DNA of 64,000 nucleotides from an uncultured bacterium (GTDB taxonomy: Bacteria; Cyanobacteriota; Vampirovibrionia; Gastranaerophilales; Gastranaerophilaceae), in assembly GCA_902792085.1 (NCBI GenBank), contig CADAYE010000006.1, positions 44,615 to 108,614 of the forward strand. The letters are read 5' to 3'. Below, in pieces: positions 44,364 through 53,102 of this stretch (positions within the stretch are counted from its first letter, which is position 1; each line of letters begins with the position of its first letter). The translations under genes were made by a program, and so were the position numbers. The notes under the pieces were generated by a model. It was not told the DNA's origin and did no database searches. It saw nothing but the letters and a program-made list of their open reading frames with translations.

Positions 44364-44708
44364 ATGTATAAAAAAATATTTATTTCTATTTTTATGTTTA
44401 CTATTTTATTTTCAGGATTGAGTGTTTTTGCTTATAGCCAAAGTTATTCATCAAACGATTATGGTGAAGAAAATTGGGTCCAAAACGGGGATACTTATTG
44501 TACTGAGAAAAAAGGGTTATGGAGTAAATTAAAAAGTGCTTTTGTAGGACAACCTACAGGTTATACCCCACAAATTCCTCCGTCACCTTATATTAACCCT
44601 TATATGGGACCTTCTTATCAGCAGGGTTATTATACAGGTAACAGATGGAATGACCATAATGTATATTATCCACCTTATCCTATGCGGGTTTACGGGCGTT
44701 CATTTTAA
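44364..44708 (+). CDS. small secreted Tyr/Pro-rich protein
   Basis: Signal peptide MYKKIFISIFMFTILFSGLS (cleavage near VFA-YS), then about 90 residues rich in Tyr, Pro, Asn and Gly (PSPYINPYMGPSYQQGYYTG). It is exported and possibly associated with the cell surface. Function unknown. GAGAGGATA lies upstream of the ATG. It stands alone between the divergent GH38 gene and glmS. Confidence 0.7.
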   Translation: MYKKIFISIFMFTILFSGLSVFAYSQSYSSNDYGEENWVQNGDTYCTEKKGLWSKLKSAFVGQPTGYTPQIPPSPYINPYMGPSYQQGYYTGNRWNDHNVYYPPYPMRVYGRSF

Positions 44709-44760
44709 AATGTAAAATTTATATAAAAATATCTCAAACAAAAATATTTTAATGGTATCA

Positions 44761-44797
44761 TACATATTAGGTCGGTATTATAATACCGGCTAATGTA
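44761..44797. promoter_or_regulatory. long palindrome upstream of glmS
   Basis: CGGTATTATAATACCG (44773-44788) is a perfect 16-bp palindrome. Flanking TTAG/CTAA and TACAT/ATGTA arms extend it with a two-base interruption. A central TATTATAAT could be a -10 box, so this may be an operator over the glmS promoter or a 5' leader hairpin. Confidence 0.5.
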
Positions 44798-44818
44798 ATT
44801 AAGGAGAGGTTAATAACT

Positions 44819-46663
44819 ATGTGTGGTATCGTAGGATATGTGGGAACTAATCCCGTTTTGGATATTTTATTAGACGGCTTGGAACAACTCGAATACAGAG
44901 GATATGATTCATCAGGTATTGCGGTGAAATGTGATGAAGAAATAAAAGTGTATAAAGCCGTAGGCAAGTTAAAGAATTTGCGAGATGAATTGTCATCTCA
45001 TGCTTACGAGATATCAAAATCAACAATGGGTATAGGTCATATAAGATGGGCAACTCATGGCGCACCTACTACTGTTAATGCTCACCCACACACTTGTAAT
45101 TGCGGAAGTCTTGTTGTTGTTCACAACGGAATTATTGAAAATTATAAAGAATTAAAAGCAAAACTTGAAAAAGACGGTTGTGTTTTCCGTTCTCAAACCG
45201 ACACTGAAACTGTTGCACATTTAGTTGCACAAAAATATGCTCAAACTAAAGACTTAACAAAAGCGGTTGAACTTGCAACAAAAGAAATTGAAGGTGCTTA
45301 TGCTCTTGAAATTATGCATAATGACGAACCGGAAAAACTTGTTATCACAAAGCGTAATGCTCCGTTGATTATAGGCATAGGACATGACGGATATTATGCT
45401 GCATCTGATATTCCTGCGTTTATCAAACACACTAATAAAGCAATATATTTATCAGATAACCAGATTGCTACATTAACAAAAGATTCAGTAAAAATTCAGG
45501 ATGTTAACGGGAATGAAGTTATCCCCAAAATTGAACAGTTACCATGGGAACCTGTTGCTTTGAGCAAAATGGGTTATAAACACTATATGCTCAAAGAAAT
45601 TCATGAACAACCTGATGTTATTAGAAATATTTTGGTTGGAAAACTCCATACTTCTGATTCTCCTGTTGAATTAAACGAAGTTAAACTTACAAAAGAAACA
45701 CTTAAAAACCTTAATCGAATACAGGTTATTGCCTGCGGAACATCTTTACATGCGGCAATGATAGGTAAATACTTAATAGAAGATTTATGCGATATTCCTG
45801 TTGATGTTGAGGCTTCAAGCGAATATATATACAGAAAAACCGTAACAGATGCACATACTCTTGTAATTGGGGTATCTCAGTCCGGTGAAACAGCAGATAC
45901 TTTGACGGCGATTAAACAATCAAAAGCCAAAGGTTCGCATATTTTAATTATCACAAACAGACCTGACAGTGCTATGGCAAGAGAAGCAGACAGTCTGTTA
46001 TCCGTTAATGCAGGTATTGAAGTATCTGTTGCTGCGACAAAATCTTATATTGCGCAACTTACATCTTTTTATCTTTTAGCGCTTTATATGGCTGAAATTA
46101 AAGGCTCTGCAAGTGATGAAACTATAAAGAATTTAAAATCAGAAATGCTTTTGCTTCCTCAAAAGATAGAGCAAATTCTTGCAAACAAAGATTATATACA
46201 GACTTGTGCAAGAAAGTATTCCGGGACAAGAGATTTTATCTATATTGCAAGAGGGGTAAATTATCCGACAGCGTTAGAAGGGGCTTTAAAACTCAAAGAA
46301 ATCAGTTATATAAATGCAACAGGTTATCCAGCAGGAGAGTTAAAACACGGACCTATTGCTATGCTTGATGAAACTATGCCTGTTTTGTCTGTTTTGATGA
46401 AAGGCTCTGTTTATGAAAAACTTCTCTCAAACAGTGAAGAAGCAAAGGCAAGAAATGCTCGTATGATAGCACTTACTAATTCGACCGACAAAAAACTTGA
46501 AGATTTGTTTGACTATATTATAAGAGTTCCAGAAGTTGATGAAATGCTTTCACCTATTATTGCTATTGTTCCGTTACAGTTGATTGCATATTATATAGCG
46601 GAATTTTTGGGTAAAGATGTCGACCAGCCGAGAAACCTTGCAAAATCTGTTACGGTTGAATAG
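44819..46663 (+). CDS. glmS: glutamine--fructose-6-phosphate aminotransferase
   Basis: Makes glucosamine-6-phosphate for peptidoglycan and LPS. The N-terminal glutaminase starts with the catalytic Cys2 (MCGIVGYVGTNPVLD) and continues with the LEYRGYDSSGIAV and HTRW-like IRWATHG motifs. Two SIS isomerase domains follow (VIACGTSLHAAMIG, ISQSGET-like VSQSGETADTL), and AKSVTVE ends the protein. 614 residues. AAGGAGAGG lies before the ATG. No glmS ribozyme is visible, but a palindrome precedes the gene. Confidence 0.98.
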   Translation: MCGIVGYVGTNPVLDILLDGLEQLEYRGYDSSGIAVKCDEEIKVYKAVGKLKNLRDELSSHAYEISKSTMGIGHIRWATHGAPTTVNAHPHTCNCGSLVVVHNGIIENYKELKAKLEKDGCVFRSQTDTETVAHLVAQKYAQTKDLTKAVELATKEIEGAYALEIMHNDEPEKLVITKRNAPLIIGIGHDGYYAASDIPAFIKHTNKAIYLSDNQIATLTKDSVKIQDVNGNEVIPKIEQLPWEPVALSKMGYKHYMLKEIHEQPDVIRNILVGKLHTSDSPVELNEVKLTKETLKNLNRIQVIACGTSLHAAMIGKYLIEDLCDIPVDVEASSEYIYRKTVTDAHTLVIGVSQSGETADTLTAIKQSKAKGSHILIITNRPDSAMAREADSLLSVNAGIEVSVAATKSYIAQLTSFYLLALYMAEIKGSASDETIKNLKSEMLLLPQKIEQILANKDYIQTCARKYSGTRDFIYIARGVNYPTALEGALKLKEISYINATGYPAGELKHGPIAMLDETMPVLSVLMKGSVYEKLLSNSEEAKARNARMIALTNSTDKKLEDLFDYIIRVPEVDEMLSPIIAIVPLQLIAYYIAEFLGKDVDQPRNLAKSVTVE

Positions 46664-46675
46664 GTGTATAACATT

Positions 46676-46834
46676 ATGCAAAAATCAATTATTTCTGATA
46701 TTACAAAAATTAGTAAAAATGTGACAGATATTGAAAAAGCCCTATCCGAAATTACCGGAGCGGAAATTATTCGCTGGGCAATTATTGATGTTACAAGGGA
46801 ATTTTACAAAATAAGTTTTGCTTACAGAAAATAA
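46676..46834 (+). CDS. small hypothetical protein, 52 residues
   Basis: Starts MQKSIISDITKISKNVTDIE and continues KALSEITGAEIIRWAIID, an amphipathic helical sequence. AGGTG lies about 10 nt before the ATG. It begins 12 bp after glmS and ends at a strong terminator, so it would be the last gene of the glmS transcript. Unrecognised. Confidence 0.5.
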   Translation: MQKSIISDITKISKNVTDIEKALSEITGAEIIRWAIIDVTREFYKISFAYRK

Positions 46835-46835
46835 A

Positions 46836-46870
46836 AAAACAGGATACAAACATAATTGTATCCTGTTTTT
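46836..46870. terminator. bidirectional terminator between glmS region and the 46887 gene
   Basis: AAAACAGGATACAA pairs perfectly with TTGTATCCTGTTTT (14-bp stem, 6-nt loop). An A-run precedes it and a T-run follows, so both convergent units can use it. Confidence 0.88.
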
Positions 46871-46886
46871 CCCTGTTTTATATTTG

Positions 46887-47468
46887 TTATAGCAATATCT
46901 TATCCATTACTTCCATGTCTTTGTATTTTTGGTCAATTGCACCTTCTTTTTTGTAGAAGTTTGTAATTATTTTAAAACCTCCATAAGCAAGTAATGCAAC
47001 CCCTGCCGCTGCTAAACCGATAGCACCTTTTTTGGTTGTTGAAGATTTTAAAAATTCTTCGACCTTTTTTGATACTTTGGGTTCATATTTCATACCAAAT
47101 TTTTCGAATTTATCAAATAATTTGTTTTTTAATTTTTCATTTTTTATTTCACTAATTGCTTTACGTATGTATTTCCCGAAATTTGTAATTGCTTTTCCTA
47201 ATGGTTCTTTTACATATTTTATTACCTTTTCAATTGCATGCCCTGCTTTATTTGCAACTTTTACATATGTTCTTGGATTTGCTTTTACTGCTTGTTTTAC
47301 CAAATATGGTGTTGTGGCTAATGCCCCCAAACTTACTGCTGTTGAGAATTTATTTGCTGCGTGTTCGCCTTTTTGTGTTTTTGGTTTCGCAACTGTTGCA
47401 CCTGCGATTGTACCGCCACATAACCCATAAACTGCTGCTTTTCCTACACCAATGTTCATACTACTCAT
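46887..47468 (-). CDS. hypothetical membrane-associated protein
   Basis: 193 residues. Short hydrophobic glycine-rich segments lie at both ends (KAAVYGLCGGTIAGATVA and GAIGLAAAGVALLAYGGFKI), separated by a Lys-rich amphipathic middle (KLKNKLFDKFEKFGMKYEPK). No domain is recognised. No Shine-Dalgarno sequence is visible; the region just upstream is AT-rich with TACTTTATAT, so the start is uncertain and the third-codon ATG (MNIGVGK) is an alternative. Confidence 0.6.
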   Translation of the reverse strand: MSSMNIGVGKAAVYGLCGGTIAGATVAKPKTQKGEHAANKFSTAVSLGALATTPYLVKQAVKANPRTYVKVANKAGHAIEKVIKYVKEPLGKAITNFGKYIRKAISEIKNEKLKNKLFDKFEKFGMKYEPKVSKKVEEFLKSSTTKKGAIGLAAAGVALLAYGGFKIITNFYKKEGAIDQKYKDMEVMDKILL

Positions 47469-47528
47469 ATATAAAGTATTTTTTTTAGGTAGGAATTGCG
47501 TGTTTTTTAAAAATTGCTTAATAATTTG

Positions 47529-49268
47529 TTACATTCTTTCAGGGGCAGAAACAGCAATAATATTAAGCGCATTAGCCAAGACTGTTTTAAATGCATAAAT
47601 AAGCGCTAATCTTGCCTTGGTTAGTTCGATATCGTCTGTAATCACCCTTGTTGAATTATAGAACGAATGAAATTCCCCTGCCAAATCCTGAACATAGCGG
47701 CATATTGTATATACCTGTCTGTCACGGGCGGAGGTTACAATCAAATGTTTAAATTCTTCAAGTTTTAATATCAGTTTTCTTGCCTCTTTAAGTGTTAATT
47801 TAATAATATTTGGGTCAAAATTATTTAACATTGAGTTAAAGTCTTTTTCTTCAATCACAGGCACGCTTTGCTCTCCGTTTGCGGTATTAATTTTAGGCAA
47901 AGTTGCATTTCTGATAATTGAACAGGCCCTTGCATGAGCATATTGGACATAGAATACAGGGTTTTCATCAGATGATTTTTTAGCAAGTTCAATATCAAAA
48001 TCAAGAGTTGTATCGATATTTCGCATTGTCATCCAGAATCTTGTTGCATCAACTCCGACTTCATCAACCAAATCTTCTAATGTGACCATGTTTTTGCGTT
48101 TACCCATTCTGACTTCATTCCCGTCAATGACAAGGTTTACAAGTTGTCCCAAAAGAACTTCAAGTTTATTCGGGGCATAGCCTAAAGCCTCTAAAGAAGC
48201 CTTTACTCTCGGAATATATCCATGGTGGTCTGCGCCCCAAATATCTATCATTCTGTCAAATCCTCGTTCCAATTTTCCTGCATGATATGCTATATCGGCG
48301 GTTAAATACGTATTTGAGCCGTCGGCTTTTTTGATTACTCTGTCTTTTTCATCTCCGTAATCTGATGATTTAAACCATACTGCGCCGTCTTGTTCATATA
48401 TTTTGCCTGATTTTTTAAGTTCTTCTACGCAGGCATCAACTTTTCCCGATTTATGAAGTGTAAGTTCGGAATAAAAATTATCAAATTCAACATGCAGTCT
48501 GTCTAAAAGGTCACGCTGAACTTTTTCTTCGTATTCTTTTGCAAAATCGCAATATAGTGATAAATCTATTTTGTCAGCATCATTCTGAACTTGGTTTAGT
48601 TTCTCTTTATTTTCTTCAATAAATGCTTTTGCAACAGGGATTAAGTAATCTCCCGGATAATAATTTTTTCTTTCTTCCTCGTCTGTCGGGAAATCAATAT
48701 TTTCGCCTAATTCTTGTTTTACTCTTATAACAAGGGAACGACCAAGCTTTTGGATTTGCGAACCTGCATCATTTATATAAAATTCCTGATAGACTTCGTG
48801 TCCGTAAAATTTTAAAAGGTTTGCCAAAGCACTGCCCATTGCAGCCCATCTTCCATGCCCAATGTGAAAAGGGCCTGTCGGGTTAGCGGAAATATATTCC
48901 AAAATGATTTTTTCTGTCTCTGCATTTTCAGGACGACCAAAGTTCTCTTTTTTATCAATAATTTCTTTTACGAGATTTGCTAAGAGAGTTTCACCTGCTT
49001 TAAAGTTTATAAAACCTGCAACAACAGTATATTCATTATCTTCCTTGTCAATAAATTCCAAAATAGCATTTGCAATCATAGGGGGGGCAATTTTTGCATT
49101 ACGGGCAAGAGAAGATACATTTATTGCAAAATCCCCAAAATCAGGATTTTTAGGCTTTTCAACTATGAGTATTCCTCTTTGGTATTCGTTCATCTGCCCA
49201 ACCTTGCCATCTGCAATTGCTTTTTCCAAAGCAGTTTCAACTTTATTTAAAAAATAATCTCTTAACAT
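47529..49268 (-). CDS. argS: arginyl-tRNA synthetase
   Basis: Charges tRNA-Arg. An N-terminal Add-1 domain is followed by the HIGH motif in SANPTGPFHIGHGRWAAMGS, the class Ia core with MGKRKNMVTLEDL (the KMSKS-like loop), and the DALR anticodon-binding domain ending SAPERM. 579 residues. GAGGTAAGA lies before the ATG. It is a single-gene unit converging on nothing downstream but the hypothetical gene on the same strand. Confidence 0.97.
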   Translation of the reverse strand: MLRDYFLNKVETALEKAIADGKVGQMNEYQRGILIVEKPKNPDFGDFAINVSSLARNAKIAPPMIANAILEFIDKEDNEYTVVAGFINFKAGETLLANLVKEIIDKKENFGRPENAETEKIILEYISANPTGPFHIGHGRWAAMGSALANLLKFYGHEVYQEFYINDAGSQIQKLGRSLVIRVKQELGENIDFPTDEEERKNYYPGDYLIPVAKAFIEENKEKLNQVQNDADKIDLSLYCDFAKEYEEKVQRDLLDRLHVEFDNFYSELTLHKSGKVDACVEELKKSGKIYEQDGAVWFKSSDYGDEKDRVIKKADGSNTYLTADIAYHAGKLERGFDRMIDIWGADHHGYIPRVKASLEALGYAPNKLEVLLGQLVNLVIDGNEVRMGKRKNMVTLEDLVDEVGVDATRFWMTMRNIDTTLDFDIELAKKSSDENPVFYVQYAHARACSIIRNATLPKINTANGEQSVPVIEEKDFNSMLNNFDPNIIKLTLKEARKLILKLEEFKHLIVTSARDRQVYTICRYVQDLAGEFHSFYNSTRVITDDIELTKARLALIYAFKTVLANALNIIAVSAPERM

Positions 49269-49398
49269 ATCTTACCTCGCGTGTATTTAAGTAATGTCAA
49301 CACTGATCTCTTAGGTAAATTTATTATATAACAAACAAATCGTATAACATATCAATATCAAATATGGCTATTTTTACATAAAACATATTGTCAATAAT

Positions 49399-49426
49399 TT
49401 TTTGTTTTATCAAAATGACCTATAAT
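49399..49426 (+). promoter_or_regulatory. promoter of the umuC-like gene
   Basis: TTTTTG (49399-49404), 16 bp, TATAAT (49421-49426). The -10 ends 8 nt before the ATG at 49434. Confidence 0.5.
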
Positions 49427-49433
49427 ATGTTTT

Positions 49434-50654
49434 ATGTATTTTGCTATTGACGACAATAAAAAAATGTTCAATACTATTTATATGGTAAAACAAAAAATCA
49501 TAGCGCTTGTGGATTGTGATTCGTTTTTTGTATCCTGCGAACAAAAAAGAAATCCCGAACTAAAAAATAAGCCTGTTTGTGTTCTTTCTAATCCTGACGG
49601 TTGTGTTATATCTCGCTCTCGCGAGGCAAAACAAATGGGTGTTCGAATGGGGGAGCCTTATTTTATGGCTAAAAAAGAACATACAAAGGCTATTTATCCG
49701 GTTGCAGACCACGAATACTACGGACAGGTATCATATCAGGTTATGGAAGTATTGCAAGATTTCAGTCCCTATGTACAGATTTATTCAATTGATGAAGCGT
49801 TTGTAGATTTAACAGGGCTTCAAAGACTTTATAAAAAGAATTATTACGAGCTTGCACATATGTTAAGACAGAAAGTTCTTGATGAAGTTGATATTCCTGT
49901 ATCAATTGGGATAAGTTCATCAAAGACACTCGCAAAACTTGCATCTGACAAAGCAAAAAATGTAGAATCACATATTTATCAAATCAATATGTGTGATATT
50001 TTAACAGAACTTGAGAACACAAAAATAGAGGAAATTTGGGGTATAGGCAGAAGATTAACCGACAAAATGAAGAAAAACGGAATAATAACTGCATTAGAAC
50101 TTGTAAACAAGTCTGACAGTTGGCTTGACAAACAAATCGGAATACACGGGATAGAAATGCGCCATGAACTTTTGGGCGAAATGACTTCCCCTGTTGTAAA
50201 CGAATCAACAACCCCAAAATCCATTCAAAATACAAGAGCCTTTGGGATTTTCACATCAGACTTCAATTTTATAAAAAATGAACTTAACCTGCACATACAT
50301 ACATCATGCCGAAAACTAAGACACCACGATACAAAGTGCCTGCAAGTCGGAGTAATGTTACGGACAAAAGATTTCAGAGTTTTCTATACAAAACGGGATA
50401 TGAAAACCCCTACGGATTTCGAACTTGAAATTTCAAAAATCGCGATAGAACTTTTAAAAGAAATTTATAATCCTAACATTTTATACAGAGCAACAGGTGT
50501 CGTTCTTGAAAAAATAGGGGAACAGGGAATTGAGCAACTTTCTCTTTATGATGAGCAGGATAAAAATGAAAAAAAACGTAAACTTACCCAATGTTTTGAT
50601 AAATTAGAGAGAAAAATGGGAAGAAATATTGTAAAAATCGGATTTATAAAATAA
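49434..50654 (+). CDS. umuC: Y-family translesion DNA polymerase (UmuC-like)
   Basis: The palm domain begins with IALVDCDSFFVSCEQ (first catalytic Asp), and YSIDEAFVDLTGL carries the catalytic Asp-Glu pair. PVSIGISSSKTLAKLASDKAK, a helix-hairpin-helix (IEEIWGIGRRLTDKMKKNGI) and the little-finger domain follow. At 406 residues it resembles UmuC/Pol V-type more than DinB. No umuD is adjacent and no LexA box was recognised. No Shine-Dalgarno sequence precedes any candidate start. I give the ATG at 49434 because it lies 8 nt after TATAAT, but the conserved part begins at the ATG at 49482, so that start is a real alternative. Confidence 0.9.
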   Translation: MYFAIDDNKKMFNTIYMVKQKIIALVDCDSFFVSCEQKRNPELKNKPVCVLSNPDGCVISRSREAKQMGVRMGEPYFMAKKEHTKAIYPVADHEYYGQVSYQVMEVLQDFSPYVQIYSIDEAFVDLTGLQRLYKKNYYELAHMLRQKVLDEVDIPVSIGISSSKTLAKLASDKAKNVESHIYQINMCDILTELENTKIEEIWGIGRRLTDKMKKNGIITALELVNKSDSWLDKQIGIHGIEMRHELLGEMTSPVVNESTTPKSIQNTRAFGIFTSDFNFIKNELNLHIHTSCRKLRHHDTKCLQVGVMLRTKDFRVFYTKRDMKTPTDFELEISKIAIELLKEIYNPNILYRATGVVLEKIGEQGIEQLSLYDEQDKNEKKRKLTQCFDKLERKMGRNIVKIGFIK

Positions 50655-50697
50655 AAGATTATATCTGCTTCAATATCATTGAATAGAGATTCTTAAA

Positions 50698-51990
50698 TCA
50701 AAAATCGGATAATAGTTCTCCATAGATGATTCCGTCTTTAAACTCTGTCAGTTGAACTTTTTGCAAGGTATTAAATAAATCTTCCCGTTCAGATTCAATT
50801 TGTACCGTCAGATAATTTTTTGTAACCCCTTTTAAATTGGCGTTATGTCTGTCGCGATGTTTTTCAATCAGAACTTCGTGCACTTTACCAAGATTTTTAT
50901 TTACAAAATCATTATATTTTCTTCGTGAAATTTCTTTTACGATATTCGCTCTTTTCTCTTTTATCTCATCACTCACCTGATTTGGCATATTTTCACCGAT
51001 AGTACCTTTGCGGAGGGAATACGGGAATGTATGAATTTGCGTCAACCCTGATTTTTCAAGATTTTGTCTTGTAAATTCAAAATCTTCATCACTTTCACCT
51101 GCAAACCCTGCAATGATGTCACTACCTAAAAACGGCAAATCAAACATATCGTTTATCTGTTCAATTTGTTTTAAATAAAAATCTGTCTTATAAAATCTGT
51201 TCATTGAACACAGGGTTTTATCGTTCGCACTTTGCAAAGACAAATGAAAATGCGGACAGAATTTATCCGATTTTTGCAAAAATTCAAGCAGTTCATCATT
51301 TATTTCATTAGGGTTCAGAGAGCCCAAACGATAACGATTTATACTTGTTTTTGCATCTATATCTTTTAATAAATCAATCAAACTCAGACCAAAATCTTTT
51401 CCCCACTGACCAATGTGAATCCCTGTCAAAACGACTTCTTTAAATCCTGCTTTGGCAAAGTTATTTATTTGATTAATTATAAAATCACTTGTAGCACTTC
51501 TGCTTTTGCCCCTTGCTTTCCAAATTATGCAATACGCACATCTTGAATCACACCCGTCCTGAATTTTCAGACTTGCCCTTGTTTTAGAAGTGTCATGTAA
51601 TTCAACTTCATTAAATTTATCAAGAGCCATAACATCAGAAACACAAAATTTTTCCTCATTATCAAGATATTTATAAAGATGTAATTTGTCATCATTACCT
51701 ATTACATAATCGATGAAATCTTTTTTCAAAAGTTCATCTTTTTCAATTTGAGCAACACAACCTGTCAGAACCGTTTTAATCTGTGGATTTTTATGTTTGG
51801 CACTACGCAGATGATAAAATGCTTCGTTATCGCTTTTGTGAGTGACAGAACAGGAATTGAGAATAAAATAATCCGCATTGTTAAGATTATTAACTTCCTC
51901 AAATCCATTATTTATAAGATTTTCTTTAATTATAGCCGTTTCAAACTGATTTGATTTACAACCCATTGTAGATATAAAAAATCTGCTCAT
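50698..51990 (-). CDS. mtaB: tRNA (t6A37) methylthiotransferase MtaB
   Basis: A radical-SAM enzyme converting t6A37 to ms2t6A37 in tRNA. The N-terminal UPF0004 domain has TMGCKSNQFE, NSCSVTHKSD and LTGCVAQ, with cysteines for one 4Fe-4S cluster. The radical SAM cluster is CDSRCAYCIIWKARG, and a TRAM-like C-terminal domain follows. 430 residues from this ATG; a TTG two codons earlier is less likely. No Shine-Dalgarno sequence. A near-consensus promoter (51997-52025) places transcription start at the ATG. Confidence 0.95.
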   Translation of the reverse strand: MSRFFISTMGCKSNQFETAIIKENLINNGFEEVNNLNNADYFILNSCSVTHKSDNEAFYHLRSAKHKNPQIKTVLTGCVAQIEKDELLKKDFIDYVIGNDDKLHLYKYLDNEEKFCVSDVMALDKFNEVELHDTSKTRASLKIQDGCDSRCAYCIIWKARGKSRSATSDFIINQINNFAKAGFKEVVLTGIHIGQWGKDFGLSLIDLLKDIDAKTSINRYRLGSLNPNEINDELLEFLQKSDKFCPHFHLSLQSANDKTLCSMNRFYKTDFYLKQIEQINDMFDLPFLGSDIIAGFAGESDEDFEFTRQNLEKSGLTQIHTFPYSLRKGTIGENMPNQVSDEIKEKRANIVKEISRRKYNDFVNKNLGKVHEVLIEKHRDRHNANLKGVTKNYLTVQIESEREDLFNTLQKVQLTEFKDGIIYGELLSDF

Positions 51991-51996
51991 AGACAA

Positions 51997-52025
51997 ATAG
52001 TAAGAAAAACAGGATTAATTGTAAA
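51997..52025 (-). promoter_or_regulatory. leaderless promoter of mtaB
   Basis: On the minus strand TTTACA (52020-52025), 17 bp, TACTAT (51997-52002). The -10 ends 7 nt before the mtaB ATG. Confidence 0.65.
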
Positions 52026-52119
52026 TATTTATAAATATTTTTATATAAAATGGCAAAAAAATAATTCACATGACTTTAGAATTATAGTATAATAAAGTCG
52101 CGAAAGGTATAGGTGTTAT

Positions 52120-53037
52120 ATGCAGGTAAATTCTGTTTCATTAAGTCAAAATGCCAATAATATGGCATTTAAGGCGAGTGCGGAGGAGCAACTTTTTGCA
52201 AAGTTGAAAGACAGAGATTTAAGAGATATAGCATGGAAAAAAGCCTCACATGATGTCAATGACAGAAAACACCGAGCAATAGACAATGCCTTATTTGTAA
52301 CATTACCTTTAGCAGGCGGACTTTCAGCCGCAGCAGCAAAATTATCACCGGAAGCACTTGCAAAATTTGGCCAAAATAACGCTCGTGCATTGAAATTTGC
52401 ACGTTTTGGTTTAGTCAGTGCAAGTTGGGCTGCAGGACTTGCGGCATTGGGAGTGTTGTGGGATACAAAAGATTTTCTTGCAAAGAAAATTGATGTTATA
52501 AGAAATAATCCTGTAATGTCTTCTATTGCAACATTTGCGGCAGGTTTTGGAGTTCTTGCAGGTGTTGATAAACTCGGAACAAAAGCAATCGTTAAAGCTA
52601 TAAATATGGCTGATAACGAAAAATTTCTTTCTGCTCTTAAAAAAGTAAGAAACGGACTTAATAACAGTAAAATTTTAAATAAGGCATCAGAATTGGCTGC
52701 AAAATTCCCATCGCCGATTAAAGACATTGCAAGAGGAACGGCAGAACTTGCGCCATTACTTGTTATCGGCACTCAGATTGCACACATGTTCGGTCATCAA
52801 AGAGTAAAAACTCAGGTTGCTTACAAAAATTATGACGATTTAAAACAAGCCCGTCAAAACATCAGAGAAAATATTGCGGACGAACAAATAGACAAACAAT
52901 CTCAAAAGAAAACAATTGCACAATTACATGATGAATACGAACAAATGCTCAAAACAAAACCGGTTATAGATGCACAGACACAAGAACCAATTACATTTGA
53001 ACAATTTGTAAAACTCGCAACAACTTATGTAAAATAA
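52120..53037 (+). CDS. hypothetical membrane protein with MQV...MAFKA N-terminus
   Basis: 305 residues. The start MQVNSVSLSQNANNMAFKAS is followed by a charged stretch. Two or three hydrophobic Ala/Gly-rich segments follow (LFVTLPLAGGLSAAAAKL, FGLVSASWAAGLAALGVLW, SIATFAAGFGVLAGV, and LAPLLVIGTQIAHMF later). The last 90 residues are a charged helical tail (KNYDDLKQARQNIRENIADE). No family recognised. GAAAGGTATAGG precedes the ATG, and TATAAT lies upstream. A strong terminator follows. Confidence 0.65.
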   Translation: MQVNSVSLSQNANNMAFKASAEEQLFAKLKDRDLRDIAWKKASHDVNDRKHRAIDNALFVTLPLAGGLSAAAAKLSPEALAKFGQNNARALKFARFGLVSASWAAGLAALGVLWDTKDFLAKKIDVIRNNPVMSSIATFAAGFGVLAGVDKLGTKAIVKAINMADNEKFLSALKKVRNGLNNSKILNKASELAAKFPSPIKDIARGTAELAPLLVIGTQIAHMFGHQRVKTQVAYKNYDDLKQARQNIRENIADEQIDKQSQKKTIAQLHDEYEQMLKTKPVIDAQTQEPITFEQFVKLATTYVK

Positions 53038-53057
53038 AAAACATTCAAAAAATAAAA

Positions 53058-53088
53058 AAATACGCTCGGTCAGGGCGTATTTTTTTTT
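53058..53088 (+). terminator. rho-independent terminator after the 52120 gene
   Basis: AAATACGC and GCGTATTT form an 8-bp stem with a 9-nt loop, followed by six more T. The T-run overlaps the promoter region of the next gene. Confidence 0.85.
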
Positions 53089-53096
53089 GATATAAT
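53088..53096 (+). promoter_or_regulatory. extended -10 promoter of the formyltransferase gene
   Basis: TGATATAAT; the hexamer TATAAT (53091-53096) ends 7 nt before the ATG, and no Shine-Dalgarno sequence is present. It begins within the end of the preceding terminator. Confidence 0.6.
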
Positions 53097-53102
53097 TACA
53101 TT

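Noticed and set aside
44709..44818. glmS ribozyme upstream of glmS
   Set aside because: The spacer is only 110 bp, AT-rich, and shows a single palindrome rather than the ribozyme's conserved core.
52146..52772. Long antisense frame (208 residues) opposite the 52120 gene
   Set aside because: It is a shadow of an Ala/Lys-rich gene, with no ribosome-binding site and low-complexity translation.
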